A stretch of DNA of 64,000 bases from Niveispirillum lacus (GTDB taxonomy: Bacteria; Pseudomonadota; Alphaproteobacteria; Azospirillales; Azospirillaceae): the NCBI RefSeq assembly GCF_002251795.1, contig NZ_NOXU01000031.1:124001-188000 (forward strand), read 5' to 3'. A model generated the notes under the pieces. It ran no database searches, was not told the DNA's origin, and was given only the letters and a program-made list of their open reading frames with translations. Shown here one piece after another: positions 36,072-45,945 of this stretch (positions are counted from its first letter, which is position 1; the number at the start of each line of letters is the position of its first letter). A program made the translations under genes and the position numbers.

Positions 36072-36497
36072 GCCAGACGGTCTGTAAGCCGGGTTCTGTC
36101 CACCGGACCATATCCCACCTGTGGATGGTATCCGGGGGATGGTCATTCCTCTGGGATGCCCATTGCTGGACACCTCGCGCAACCCACCCGGACGACAGCG
36201 CGGAAGTGCGCCTGGGCGTTGCCGCCCATGCCGTCCCTATTCGGTTTTGCTCCCGGTGGGGTTTACCATGCCAACCCTGTCGCCAGGGTCGCGGTGCGCT
36301 TTTACCGCACCCTTTCACCCTTACCGAAATCCAGTAGTCCCAAGGGGTTACTGGCGTCGGCGGTCTGCTCTCTGTGGCACTTTCCCTGGGGTCGCCCCCG
36401 CCGGGCGTTACCCGGCACCGTACTTCCGTGGAGCCCGGACTTTCCTCCCCCATGCGGGTTTCCCCATTGCATGAGAGCGACCATCCGACCGTCTGGC
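36072..36497 (-). ncRNA. rnpB: RNase P RNA
   Basis: Catalytic RNA of ribonuclease P, which matures tRNA 5' ends. On the minus strand the 5' conserved block GAGGAAAGTCCGGGCTCC (plus 36430-36450 region) and the 3' block CAGAACCCGGCTTACAGAC (plus 36079-36097) are both diagnostic of bacterial type A. The ends were set by the P1 helix: GCCAGACGGTC at the 5' end pairs perfectly with GACCGTCTGGC at the 3' end (36487-36497 with 36072-36082). Length about 426 bases. Several long open frames cross it on both strands and are not genes. Confidence 0.95.
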
Positions 36498-36538
36498 CGG
36501 CGGGTTGTAGGCGCTCACAGCCGGGAAAGCAACCGGGA

Positions 36539-37288
36539 TCAGATGCCCGAGTCTCTGACCAGCGCGCGCAATGCGGCGACCGTATTGTGGTCGATGCCCT
36601 TGCCCATGCTGGTCGGCATCCAATGGCGCTGAAAGGCGGACAAGGCGGCTTCGGCGCTGTCGTCCCATGTTTTCCCATCGGCGATGTGCGCGTCCCATGA
36701 AATCCCATCCGGGGCCACGCAATAACCGAACCGCTCCAGCAATCGGGCGATCTCGTCTTTTTCCCATGCCATCCCATCGGCCGGGCGGGGGTCGGGCCAC
36801 AATCCCACGCCCGCCATGGCCAGGCCCAGCCAGTCGAACAGCTCGCCCGGGTCCTGTTTGCGCGAGGGGGCAATATCGGAATGGCCGAGCACCCGATGGG
36901 CCGGTATGGGATACAGCGACAAAAGGTGCGTCGCCAGATTGACCAGGGCACGCATCTGCGCCTCCGGAAAGGGCCGGTATCCCCATTCATGGCCGGGATT
37001 GACCAGTTCGATCCCGAGGGACCGGCTGTTGATATCGCTCTCGCCGGCCCAACGGGAGGCGCCGGCATGCCAGGCACGGCGATCATCGGGAACCAGTTGG
37101 AAGATGCGGCCATCCTCCTCGATCATGTAATGGGCGCTGACCTGTGCCGCCGGATCGCACATGCGTGCCAGCGCCGATGGCCCGTCCTGCATGCCCGTAT
37201 AATGGATGACCAGCATATCCGGCGGCCCCTCTATCCGGCGGGGGCCATGGTTGGGGCTGGGATGGGGGATGAGATCGCGTATCGACAT
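36539..37288 (-). CDS. N-acetylmuramoyl-L-alanine amidase (AmiD/AmpD type) with C-terminal binding domain
   Basis: A 249-residue zinc amidase_2 protein cutting the MurNAc-L-Ala bond. Zinc ligands are His29 in LVIHYTG, His in RVLGHSDIAPSRKQDPG, and the following Asp. SRSLGIELVNPGHEW is the conserved core. A C-terminal peptidoglycan-binding-like segment (AALSAFQRHWMP) follows a region with three DGxxW motifs: DGMAWEKDE, DGISWDAH and DGKTWDDS. There is no signal peptide, which favours a cytoplasmic recycling role (AmpD-like). The DNA encoding the DGxxW motifs repeats the MraZ-type operator sequence. Confidence 0.9.
   Translation of the reverse strand: MSIRDLIPHPSPNHGPRRIEGPPDMLVIHYTGMQDGPSALARMCDPAAQVSAHYMIEEDGRIFQLVPDDRRAWHAGASRWAGESDINSRSLGIELVNPGHEWGYRPFPEAQMRALVNLATHLLSLYPIPAHRVLGHSDIAPSRKQDPGELFDWLGLAMAGVGLWPDPRPADGMAWEKDEIARLLERFGYCVAPDGISWDAHIADGKTWDDSAEAALSAFQRHWMPTSMGKGIDHNTVAALRALVRDSGI
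36662..36807 (-). promoter_or_regulatory. Three MraZ-box-like pairs inside the amidase gene
   Basis: On the minus strand, ATGGGA-NNN-CATGGGA occurs three times. The plus-strand TCCCA starts are 36663/36673, 36693/36703 and 36762/36772; a single TCCCA lies at 36803. Each pair has the exact 10-base period seen in the mraZ leader, where the same 16-base pattern occurs once. It is upstream of rnpB and mraZ in the direction of transcription. Confidence 0.5.
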
Positions 37289-37302
37289 CCGCTTAGGCTA
37301 CC

Positions 37303-38178
37303 TCACACGGTGTTGCGTGCCACCACGATCTTCGGACGACGGATCAGGATGATACCGACACCGGTGATGACCAGCGCACCGCCAGCGATCAAGGCCCAGC
37401 TCATCGCCTCGCCCAACCACAGCACGCCCGACGCAACCCCGAACACCGGCACCAGCATCAGGAAAGGCACTGTCTGGTTCACGTCATATTTGCGTACCAT
37501 CGGCTGCCAGATAGCGTAGGCGATGATGGTAGAGGCGATCACCATATAGGCAAGGCCGCCCCAGGCGCCCCAACTGGCACTCCGGATCTGCGCTACCTGT
37601 CCTGTCTCCAGCAGCAGAGAATAGAGCAGGAGCTGCGGTACCGCGAACAGCGCCATATAGGCGTTAAGCTGAAACGGATCGACCGTGCCCATCCATTTCA
37701 CCTGGATGTTGGAGAAGCTGAACGCGGCGGCTGCCAGGACGATAAGCGCGAGATGGAAGGGATCACTTTCGCCGCCGCCGCCGCGCAGCGCAATAACCGC
37801 CACCCCGACAAAGGCAATGGCCATGCCGATCCCGCGCCGCCAGCCCAGTGTATCCTTAAAAAAATAGGCCGCCAGAAGGCTGGCAAACGGTACTTGCAGT
37901 TGGATCACGATGCTGGCCGTTGATGCCTCCGCCCCGACCATGCCATGCAGCATGAGTGGGAAATGCACGCCTCCCAGGACAAAGGAATAGGCCAGGATCT
38001 GCTTGATCTGTCCGCGCGGAAACTTAACGAAGGGCAGCAGGATGAGGGCGACAGCGGCAAAGCGCAGGGCCATCATGATCATCGGCGAAAATTCACGTAA
38101 CGTGTAACGCGATACTGCGAAGTTTGTGCCCCACAGGGCCATCACGAACAACGCACCCAGCACGTGAACCGGTCTCAT
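37303..38178 (-). CDS. EamA-family (DMT) permease
   Basis: A 291-residue inner-membrane transporter with two EamA repeats of five helices each. The first begins LGALFVMALWGTNFAVSRY; the second contains GLAYMVIASTIIAYAIWQPM and PVFGVASGVLWLGEAM. This matches drug/metabolite exporters such as cysteine-pathway metabolite efflux proteins, but the substrate is not deducible. The ATG at 38178 has GAGGAAG upstream. It is 14 bases upstream of the amidase gene and could share its transcript. Confidence 0.9.
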   Translation of the reverse strand: MRPVHVLGALFVMALWGTNFAVSRYTLREFSPMIMMALRFAAVALILLPFVKFPRGQIKQILAYSFVLGGVHFPLMLHGMVGAEASTASIVIQLQVPFASLLAAYFFKDTLGWRRGIGMAIAFVGVAVIALRGGGGESDPFHLALIVLAAAAFSFSNIQVKWMGTVDPFQLNAYMALFAVPQLLLYSLLLETGQVAQIRSASWGAWGGLAYMVIASTIIAYAIWQPMVRKYDVNQTVPFLMLVPVFGVASGVLWLGEAMSWALIAGGALVITGVGIILIRRPKIVVARNTV

Positions 38179-38373
38179 CTGCCGCTTCCTCAACAGGTTG
38201 GCCGCTGACCCTATCGTTTCATTGACAACCAAGGCGAACGCGCTGCCTGCCACCCTGCATTGCGCGGTGGGGATATACCCTTTGTCTGGCGCTTGTCACA
38301 CCGATCACCCAAAAGAGCCATTGTGTCCCCAGCGCGCTTTCCTCTCCAATTAGGGCCAGTGAGGAGACGAGTG

Positions 38374-39684
38374 ATGGCAGAGTTTGACGCGTACGAACTG
38401 TACATGCTGACCCTGATTAACCGTGCGCGGGCAGATCCTGTGGCGGCCGCGGCGGCATTTGGTATCGAGCTGAATCAGGGGTTGGCCGCTGGCACCATTT
38501 CCGCTGCGCCGAAGCAACCACTGGCCCCCAACAATCTGCTGGCGGCGGCTGCCGAGGCGCATAGCGACTGGATGCTGGCCACAGACAGTTTCAGCCATAC
38601 CGGCGTGAATGGCTCCACCCCCGGCGACCGTATGACTGCGGCCGGCTACCGGTTTACTGGTGCCTTTACCTGGGGAGAAAATATCTCGTGGAGCGGGACG
38701 ACCGGCACCATCCGCACCAGCCAGCTTGCCTCCTATATCGAACAGCAGCATCGCGGCCTGTTCCTCAGCCCCGGCCACCGTACCAATATTCTGGGTGATA
38801 ACTACCGGGAGATCGGGATCAGCCAGCAATTGGGGGAAATGACCGGCTTCAACGCCTCTATGATCACCCAGAATTTTGCGGCCACGGGACAGGCCCGCTA
38901 TGCGACCGGCGTGGTCTTTAATGATCTGAACGGCGATGGCTATTACAATCCTGGCGAAGGGGTCGGAGGCGTATCGATTGCGGTGAATGGCAATATCGTG
39001 GGGCAGACGAGTGCCGCCGGGGGCTATGCGGTCAGCATGACCAATGGCACCTGGACCCTGGGGTTCAGCGGCGGCGGACTGACCGGTGCCTATTACCAGA
39101 CCGTGACCATGAGTGGTCTGAATGTCGGGGTGGATGCCAAGGCTGCGCTGTTCACGCCCGTGACATTCCAGTCCTGGAACAGCACGACAAACAGCTTCGT
39201 CGTCACCACGCCGACAGCCTATGCCGGCCCCGTGGCCCATCTGGACTGGCAGATGCTGGGCAGCGGCGGCGCCGATAACGTGGCCGGCAGCGATCAGGAT
39301 GATTTCATGAACCTGGGCGGCGGCAATGATGCCGCCAATGGCGGTGCCGGCAATGACGTACTGGATGGTGGCACCGGGTCCAACTTCCTGATCGGTGGCG
39401 CTGGCCAGGACACTTTCTTCGCCGATGGCCGCGGTGGTCAGGCGGCCTGGACCACCATTGTTGATTTTGAAAAGGGGGAGCAGGTGAATATCTGGGGCTG
39501 GCGCCCTGGCACCAGTCGCTTCACCTGGGCCGCCGATGACGGCACCGCCGGCTATAAGGGCGCGACCCTGCATGCCGATCTGGACGCAGACGGACGCATC
39601 GATATTTCCGTCACCTTCGCCGGCCTTGCCCTGTCGGCGCTGGGCACGCCACAGGAAAGTGACGGTCTGCTGTTGCTGGTGTGA
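38374..39684 (+). CDS. CAP-domain protein with RTX repeats, probable type I secretion substrate
   Basis: A 436-residue protein without a Sec signal. Residues about 8-170 form a CAP/SCP domain (LTLINRARADPVAAAAAFG, AEAHSDWMLATDSFSHTG, WGENISWSG, HRTNILGDNYREIGI). A carboxypeptidase-regulatory/SdrD-like beta domain follows (VFNDLNGDGYYNPGEGVGGV). RTX calcium repeats come next (GGGNDAANGGAGNDVLDGG), then a tail ending in hydrophobic residues (GLLLLV). That layout suits export by a type I system, none of which lies in the window. The start at 38374 has GAGGAG upstream. CAP proteins can be nucleases, proteases or lipid binders. Confidence 0.88.
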   Translation: MAEFDAYELYMLTLINRARADPVAAAAAFGIELNQGLAAGTISAAPKQPLAPNNLLAAAAEAHSDWMLATDSFSHTGVNGSTPGDRMTAAGYRFTGAFTWGENISWSGTTGTIRTSQLASYIEQQHRGLFLSPGHRTNILGDNYREIGISQQLGEMTGFNASMITQNFAATGQARYATGVVFNDLNGDGYYNPGEGVGGVSIAVNGNIVGQTSAAGGYAVSMTNGTWTLGFSGGGLTGAYYQTVTMSGLNVGVDAKAALFTPVTFQSWNSTTNSFVVTTPTAYAGPVAHLDWQMLGSGGADNVAGSDQDDFMNLGGGNDAANGGAGNDVLDGGTGSNFLIGGAGQDTFFADGRGGQAAWTTIVDFEKGEQVNIWGWRPGTSRFTWAADDGTAGYKGATLHADLDADGRIDISVTFAGLALSALGTPQESDGLLLLV

Positions 39685-39703
39685 CCGGGTTCAGGATCAC
39701 GGT

Positions 39704-39739
39704 GCCCATGAAGGATGAGGGCTCTCATCCTTCATGGGC
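39704..39739 (+). terminator. 16-bp perfect hairpin after the CAP-RTX gene
   Basis: GCCCATGAAGGATGAG (39704-39719), loop GGCT, exact reverse complement (39724-39739). It starts 19 bases after the stop. No T-run follows, but stability is very high. A second imperfect GC-rich structure extends to about 39820. The rest of the 333-base gap to guaB shows no gene. Confidence 0.65.
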
Positions 39740-39741
39740 TG

Positions 39742-41487
<1,746 letters not shown>

Positions 41488-41497
41488 GGTTTTACGG

Positions 41498-41529
41498 CAC
41501 CCCTCTTCCGCCTACGCGGGCGGGGGGTG
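41498..41529 (+). terminator. Weak hairpin after guaB
   Basis: Outer arms CACCCC / GGGGTG with an inner CCGCC / GGGCGG stem in the 55-base gap between guaB and the next gene. Poor tail; partial termination at most. Confidence 0.35.
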
Positions 41530-41542
41530 TAACGGATGATCC

Positions 41543-42295
41543 ATGTTCCACCACATTGACAGCCCCCAGAACCCGCAATTCAAGTCCTGGTCCGGGCTGC
41601 TGGAAAGCCGTGGCATCCGTAAACAGGGGCAATTCCTGCTGGCGGGGTTGAAGACCGTACCCGAAGCGCTGACGCGCTGGCCGCAGCACTTTACGCGCAT
41701 CCTGATCCGCCATCCCGAATGGATCACGGACTGGCCGTTGCCCGACCATATTCAGCCTGTGGTGCTGGCTGGTCCCCTTTTCCGGGAACTGGATGTGTCG
41801 GGCACGGATTACCCGATCCTGGTGGGCACCCTGCCACCCATTGCGCAGGCCGACCTGTCCGCCCCGCCAAAGGGCCTGGAACTGGTCTGTGCCCTGGGGG
41901 ACCCCGCCAATCTGGGGGCGCTGCTGCGCAGTGCGGCGGCCTTTGGCGCGTCCAAGGTCATCCTGCTGGAAGAAGCGGCCCACCCGTTCCACCCGAAATG
42001 CCTGCGCGCGGCCAGCAATGCCGTCTTTACGCTGGATATTGTGCGCGGTGGGCGCTGGGCGGCGCTGGATCAGGCGGCGGGGCCGCTGCTGGCGCTGGAT
42101 GCCGGCGGCGATGATCTGGCCACCTTCCCCTGGCCCGAAGATGCCCGCCTGATCCTGGGTGAGGAAGGGCAGGGCGTGCCGCCGCAGGTCCCAGCGCAGC
42201 GTCTGACCATCGGCAGCACCGGCAATGTCGAAAGTTTGAACGCCACCGTTGCCGCGTCCATCGCGCTCTTCACCTATTACGCGGGCGGGCAATGA
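41543..42295 (+). CDS. TrmH/SpoU-family RNA 2'-O-methyltransferase
   Basis: A 250-residue SPOUT enzyme. An N-terminal substrate-binding part (NPQFKSWSGLLESRGIRKQG, GLKTVPEAL) precedes the knot domain. The three SpoU motifs are GDPANLGALLRSAAAFGAS, LILGEEGQGVPP and VESLNATVAASIALF. The substrate, a ribose in 23S rRNA or tRNA, cannot be decided from sequence. It is followed in the same operon by a 64-codon gene overlapping its stop. Confidence 0.92.
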   Translation: MFHHIDSPQNPQFKSWSGLLESRGIRKQGQFLLAGLKTVPEALTRWPQHFTRILIRHPEWITDWPLPDHIQPVVLAGPLFRELDVSGTDYPILVGTLPPIAQADLSAPPKGLELVCALGDPANLGALLRSAAAFGASKVILLEEAAHPFHPKCLRAASNAVFTLDIVRGGRWAALDQAAGPLLALDAGGDDLATFPWPEDARLILGEEGQGVPPQVPAQRLTIGSTGNVESLNATVAASIALFTYYAGGQ

Positions 42296-42486
42296 CCAGC
42301 GGCCCCGGCGACACGCCCGAACCCGATCTGGCCGCCATCGCCGCCGATCTGTCGGAAAGTGTGGCTGCTTTGTCCACCGCCAGCGCGCTGGGCCTGCCCG
42401 ATTTGCTGGCCCGCATCGATGCCCTGAAAGCACGGATTGGCAATCTGGAAACGAAGCTGCGGGCAGAGATTGAATTATCAGACTAA
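42292..42486 (+). CDS. Small acidic coiled-coil protein coupled to the SpoU gene (64 residues)
   Basis: It starts within the ATGA overlap of the SpoU-type methyltransferase, so translation is coupled. The protein is MTSGPGDTPEPDLAAIAADL followed by a Leu-heptad-like helix (LPDLLARIDALKARIGNLET) and an acidic end. It is predicted to be one or two alpha-helices, with no known motif. It may be a partner of the methyltransferase; that is only positional inference. A short hairpin lies about 145 bases downstream. Confidence 0.62.
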   Translation: MTSGPGDTPEPDLAAIAADLSESVAALSTASALGLPDLLARIDALKARIGNLETKLRAEIELSD

Positions 42487-42631
42487 TCGGCAAGGGACGG
42501 CATGGTATAGACCATTTGGCATGCTGTTGTTATTGGCCATAACCGACCTGTGACGATCAGGTTGGCGTTCCCGGCAGAATATCCACGCCTTAAGCATACC
42601 TTCATCATTTTGATGCACTATTGCATAGTTG

Positions 42632-42654
42632 AGGCGCCTTAGGGGCGCCTTTGT
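42632..42654 (+). terminator. Hairpin before the 78-residue gene
   Basis: AGGCGCC (42632-42638) / GGCGCCT (42644-42650) followed by TTGTG. It can end the SpoU operon transcript or act as a leader structure, since the next start codon is about 30 bases away. Confidence 0.5.
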
Positions 42655-42682
42655 GCCATCGTGGTTGGAAGGCGGATGCATT

Positions 42683-42919
42683 ATGGGTGTCATGATGTCG
42701 ATCCAGGATTTGAACGATCTACGCCGTGACATTCTGTTCAAGGCGGACGAGATGCAGGCTGAGGCAGCACGGCTGGAAGCGACCAAGCCCGAAGAAGCGG
42801 CCAATCTGCGCCGCATTGCAGACCGTCTCGCCGTCTACATGCGCGACTATCTGGATGTGTCGAATGTCGAATGGATGCCGCCGATGAGCAGCCGTTCCCC
42901 TCATACCGGCCCGGCGTGA
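42683..42919 (+). CDS. Small helical protein of unknown function (78 residues)
   Basis: Predicted cytoplasmic alpha-helical hairpin: SIQDLNDLRRDILFKADEMQ, then AEAARLEATKPEEAANLRRI, and a conserved-looking tail DYLDVSNVEWMPP. The start at 42683 follows a GGAAGG about 11 bases upstream; ATGs at 42692 and 42695 are alternatives. It has its own gap on both sides. I do not recognise the family, but codon use and an uninterrupted amphipathic pattern support a real gene. Confidence 0.6.
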   Translation: MGVMMSIQDLNDLRRDILFKADEMQAEAARLEATKPEEAANLRRIADRLAVYMRDYLDVSNVEWMPPMSSRSPHTGPA

Positions 42920-43311
42920 CCAACCAGACGCTGCGGGACGCCCGCCCGCCGCATGACGCCAGATTGGCGGGGGTGATCCCTTTAACTGCTGCCCAGCAGA
43001 CCGCCGACACTGTGTTTGTTTCGGCCGTCAATCCGGCTTAACCATCAGGCCCGCAGATAAAGTCCGTCAGGAAGCGGAACGAACCATTACCGATTCGTCC
43101 AGCCCGCTCACCCACCCACTGCGTCCTGTGCTTGGCCGTCAACGCCACAGAAACCATGTCCACCTGTCACCCCCCACGACCAGTGAGCGCATGTGATGGG
43201 CGTGGCTGACCTGAGCTGGAAACTCGTCACAAGGACAATCCGTCGGTTGACCCGACTAGGCTGGCTCCCTGAATGCTGGTGGCCCCTCCTCTGCGGCCAA
43301 CCTGGTGCTTT
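42920..43311. other. Gene-free gap before the GNAT gene
   Basis: About 390 bases with no convincing frame, hairpin or repeat. The minus-strand frame that crosses it (43108-43659) runs antisense into the acetyltransferase gene and is a shadow. Promoter elements for the acetyltransferase could not be fixed. Confidence 0.6.
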
Positions 43312-43932
43312 ATGTCCGACCGTCCCTTTCCGCTTTATGGCTTCAACCGCATTGATACGGCGCCGGTGACCCTGAGCGGTAAAGCCGCCAGGCTGGAACC
43401 GCTGGGATTGGAACATCTGGACGCGCTGTGTGCAGTGGGGCTGGTGGGGGAGATTTTCCGTTGGTATCCCAAGCCGGTGGCTAGCCGGGACGAAATGGCG
43501 GCCTGGATCGGCTTCGCCCTGGATGAGCAGCGGGCAGGGCGCATGCTGCCATTTGTGACCATTGATCAGGCAAGCGGTCGTATCGCCGGATCCACCCGCT
43601 TCCTGGCCATCGACCGGGCCAACCGGCATGTAGAGATCGGCTATACGTGGCTGGGTCAAGGGTTCCAGCGGTCAGGCCTGAATCGGAATGCCAAATACCT
43701 GATGCTGCGCCACGCGTTTGAGGAATGGGGCTGTATCCGGGTGGAGTTCAAAACCGATAGCAATAACCACCAGTCCCGCACCGCCCTGGCCGGTATTGGC
43801 GCAGTGGAGGAGGGCACTTTCCGCAACCATGTCGTTCGGGCAGACGGCAGCTTGCGCCATTCCGTTTATTTCTCCATCACAGACCGCGAATGGGCGGCGG
43901 TGGAGGAGCGGCTTAGGCCGCGCGGCCCGTGA
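43312..43932 (+). CDS. RimJ/RimL-like GNAT acetyltransferase
   Basis: A 206-residue N-acetyltransferase. ARLEPLGLEHLDALCAVG is the N-terminal strand-helix, RIAGSTRFLAIDRANRHVEI and GYTWLGQGFQRSGLNRNAKY the acetyl-CoA-binding middle, and VEFKTDSNNHQSRTALAGIG the RimJ/RimL signature with a late Asn. Targets could be a ribosomal protein N-terminus or a small molecule. The start at 43312 was preferred over an ATG 13 codons upstream; neither has a good ribosome-binding site. Its end overlaps the convergent acyltransferase gene by 20 bases. Confidence 0.88.
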   Translation: MSDRPFPLYGFNRIDTAPVTLSGKAARLEPLGLEHLDALCAVGLVGEIFRWYPKPVASRDEMAAWIGFALDEQRAGRMLPFVTIDQASGRIAGSTRFLAIDRANRHVEIGYTWLGQGFQRSGLNRNAKYLMLRHAFEEWGCIRVEFKTDSNNHQSRTALAGIGAVEEGTFRNHVVRADGSLRHSVYFSITDREWAAVEERLRPRGP

Positions 43933-44710
43933 TGGCGCGTTCGACACCGCCAGCGACCGATTGCCAGCAGATATCGGCCAACGCTTTGCGCGACGGCACG
44001 GTTTCCAAAGATTGTGGTGGGTGGAACTCAACGGTCACTTGCAGCCGCCCGGCCCGGACCATCCGCCAGAGATGCGGGGGCAGTTCCATATCGCCATACC
44101 ACGCATAGAGCTGCCGCCAAACATGGCCAAGGGGAATTCCGTCAAGGTGGGTGGCGGCCACGCTGACGGGCTGCACTGTCAGCGGCTTATCCCCAATCCG
44201 GGTCGCGGCAACCGCGAACAGGGCCGTCTTAAAGGGCAGAGTGCGGTTGCCGTCGCTGCTGGTACCTTCCGGGAACAGCACCAGACTATCGCCCGCCTGT
44301 AGACGCCCCTGGATCGTGTCGCGTTGTTCATCGGCCTTGTGCCGGGCCGTCCTGTCCACGAACACGGTGCGTTGCAGACGCGCCAGCAAGCCGAAGACCG
44401 GCCAGCCATCCACTTCCGACTTGGCGATGAAACTGACCGGAAGAACAGAGGTGAGGACCGGAATGTCCAGATACGATGAATGATTGGCGATGAACAGCAC
44501 CGGCCCTTTGTCGGACGCCGGAGTACCCTTCACCACCACCTGCAAACCCAACATGCGGCAACAGACGCGATGGTAAAAGCGCGGGAACCGGGCCGCAGCG
44601 TCCCGCCTTGACAGGCGCAACAGCGCGACCTGCACTGGAATGCAGGCCAGGGTCCAGAGGCCGTAGAGGACCAGACGCGACAACCCCAGCATGGTCGAGC
44701 CGATATTCAT
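43913..44710 (-). CDS. olsA: Lysophospholipid acyltransferase, probable OlsA
   Basis: A 265-residue PlsC-type membrane-associated acyltransferase. The N-terminal hydrophobic segment is LVLYGLWTLACIPVQVALL. The catalytic HX4D motif is NHSSYLD (His77, Asp82), and the acyl-acceptor motif is VLFPEGTSSDG. Because it follows an OlsB-type gene by 29 bases on the same strand, it is most likely the O-acyltransferase that turns lyso-ornithine lipid into ornithine lipid. A general 1-acylglycerol-3-phosphate acyltransferase (PlsC) is the alternative. Confidence 0.82.
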   Translation of the reverse strand: MNIGSTMLGLSRLVLYGLWTLACIPVQVALLRLSRRDAAARFPRFYHRVCCRMLGLQVVVKGTPASDKGPVLFIANHSSYLDIPVLTSVLPVSFIAKSEVDGWPVFGLLARLQRTVFVDRTARHKADEQRDTIQGRLQAGDSLVLFPEGTSSDGNRTLPFKTALFAVAATRIGDKPLTVQPVSVAATHLDGIPLGHVWRQLYAWYGDMELPPHLWRMVRAGRLQVTVEFHPPQSLETVPSRKALADICWQSVAGGVERAITGRAA

Positions 44711-44739
44711 GCCAGTGTGCCCGCCGCCTCTATCCTGGA

Positions 44740-45558
44740 TCAGATCAGCGACGAGCCCCTGCGCTCATAATGGCGCAGGTACTTGTCGGTCATCATGTCC
44801 GTCTTCACGACGATGGAGACATCTGTGGTGTTGAACTGATGGTCCACGACCGCGCCTTCGCCCACAAAACCACCCAGCCGCAGATAGCCCTTGATCAGAG
44901 CCGGCACTTCATTGATGCCCCGGCGCGGGTCGATCTCATGCTCTTCCATCATCGCCATTTCGACATAGCGGTGGGGCAGGGCCACCGGGCGCAGCGCCGG
45001 CGGGGCCAGATGATGGTAGTAGAGGTAAGATAATGGCAGAGCCAGCGCCTTAGGATCGGTTCCTGGCAAGCTGGCACAGCCAAACATCAGCTTGATGTCA
45101 TAATGGGCTGAATAGGCGGCGATACCACGCCAGAGCAACTGCATGGTGCCGCGGCTACGGTAATTCAGGTCCACGCAGGAGCGGCCCAGTTCCAACACTT
45201 CGCCGGGATATTCCTCAATCCGCGAGATGTCATATTCATCGGACGAGTAGAAGGACCCGGCGCGCGCCGCCGTGGCCCGGCGGATCAGCCGGTAAGTGCC
45301 GACCACGGCGTCACTGCTGCTGCCAAGGCTGCGGTCGATGACCAGCAGATGGTCGCACAGCGTATCGAACATGTCGAAGTCACGCCGTTGCGCGGCCATG
45401 TCCGCCGATGGCTTTGCCGCCATCTCCTCATAGAAGACGCGGTAGCGCAGGCGCTGGGCTGCTGTGACCTCGGCGGCGGTCTCCGCCAGACGAACCTCGA
45501 GATTGCCAGCGCGCAGTTCGCCGGAAATCAGGGCATCGGTGGAAATGATGTCAGCCAT
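44740..45558 (-). CDS. olsB: L-ornithine N-alpha-acyltransferase OlsB
   Basis: A 272-residue GNAT-fold acyltransferase of the OlsB/hemolysin-like family that makes lyso-ornithine lipid from ornithine and a 3-hydroxyacyl-ACP. Typical blocks are AAQRLRYRVFYEEMAAKPS, VGTYRLIRRATAARAGSFYS, EVLELGRSCVDLNYRSRGTM and MFGCASLPGTDPKALALPLS. The start at 45558 (MADIIST) has GAGAG close by; the frame is open 23 codons further. The next gene is the PlsC-like partner, so the pair forms olsBA. Ornithine lipids replace phospholipids under phosphate stress in many bacteria. Confidence 0.88.
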   Translation of the reverse strand: MADIISTDALISGELRAGNLEVRLAETAAEVTAAQRLRYRVFYEEMAAKPSADMAAQRRDFDMFDTLCDHLLVIDRSLGSSSDAVVGTYRLIRRATAARAGSFYSSDEYDISRIEEYPGEVLELGRSCVDLNYRSRGTMQLLWRGIAAYSAHYDIKLMFGCASLPGTDPKALALPLSYLYYHHLAPPALRPVALPHRYVEMAMMEEHEIDPRRGINEVPALIKGYLRLGGFVGEGAVVDHQFNTTDVSIVVKTDMMTDKYLRHYERRGSSLI

Positions 45559-45876
45559 GCTCTCACATATTCTGGGTAGCCGGCACGAGACGGAAACGAC
45601 CATCCTTGCCATCTGTCCCGCTTTCACGGGCAGCGGGCGCCGCAGTCACCGCCGTCATGCATTGGCATAACACGAACTGCGGCAAGCCGGTCAACCCACT
45701 GTGTCACAGGGCAGGGGCCGATCACGAAAGTTTCATGCCCCTGTCCCGCAACTATCAAAGATCTGCGGGGGTATGCGGGTAGGTGCGGCACGGTGCCATG
45801 CACAAATCACATTGGTAAAAGCGGTCATAGCCCGCGTTTCGACACATGATCCGCAGCCAGCAACGGGCCCGGAACG
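45559..45876 (-). other. Gap upstream of olsB
   Basis: About 320 bases between the olsB start and the mucR terminator. It should contain the olsB promoter. I see no obvious PHO box, dyad or small gene. Confidence 0.5.
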
Positions 45877-45906
45877 AGAAAGGGGCGACCCGGCAGGCCG
45901 CCCCTC
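45877..45906 (-). terminator. Terminator of mucR
   Basis: On the minus strand AGGGGCG (plus 45906-45900) pairs with CGCCCCT (45887-45881), followed by TTCTCGTT. It begins about 40 bases past the mucR stop. Confidence 0.65.
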
Positions 45907-45945
45907 TTCCCCTCGACCCGTCCGCCCGGTGGCGGGAACGGGACT

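Noticed and set aside
36019-37113. A 364-codon minus-strand frame covering rnpB and part of the amidase gene
   Set aside because: The region is RNase P RNA, and the amidase lies in another frame with intact motifs. The long frame has no recognisable protein features.
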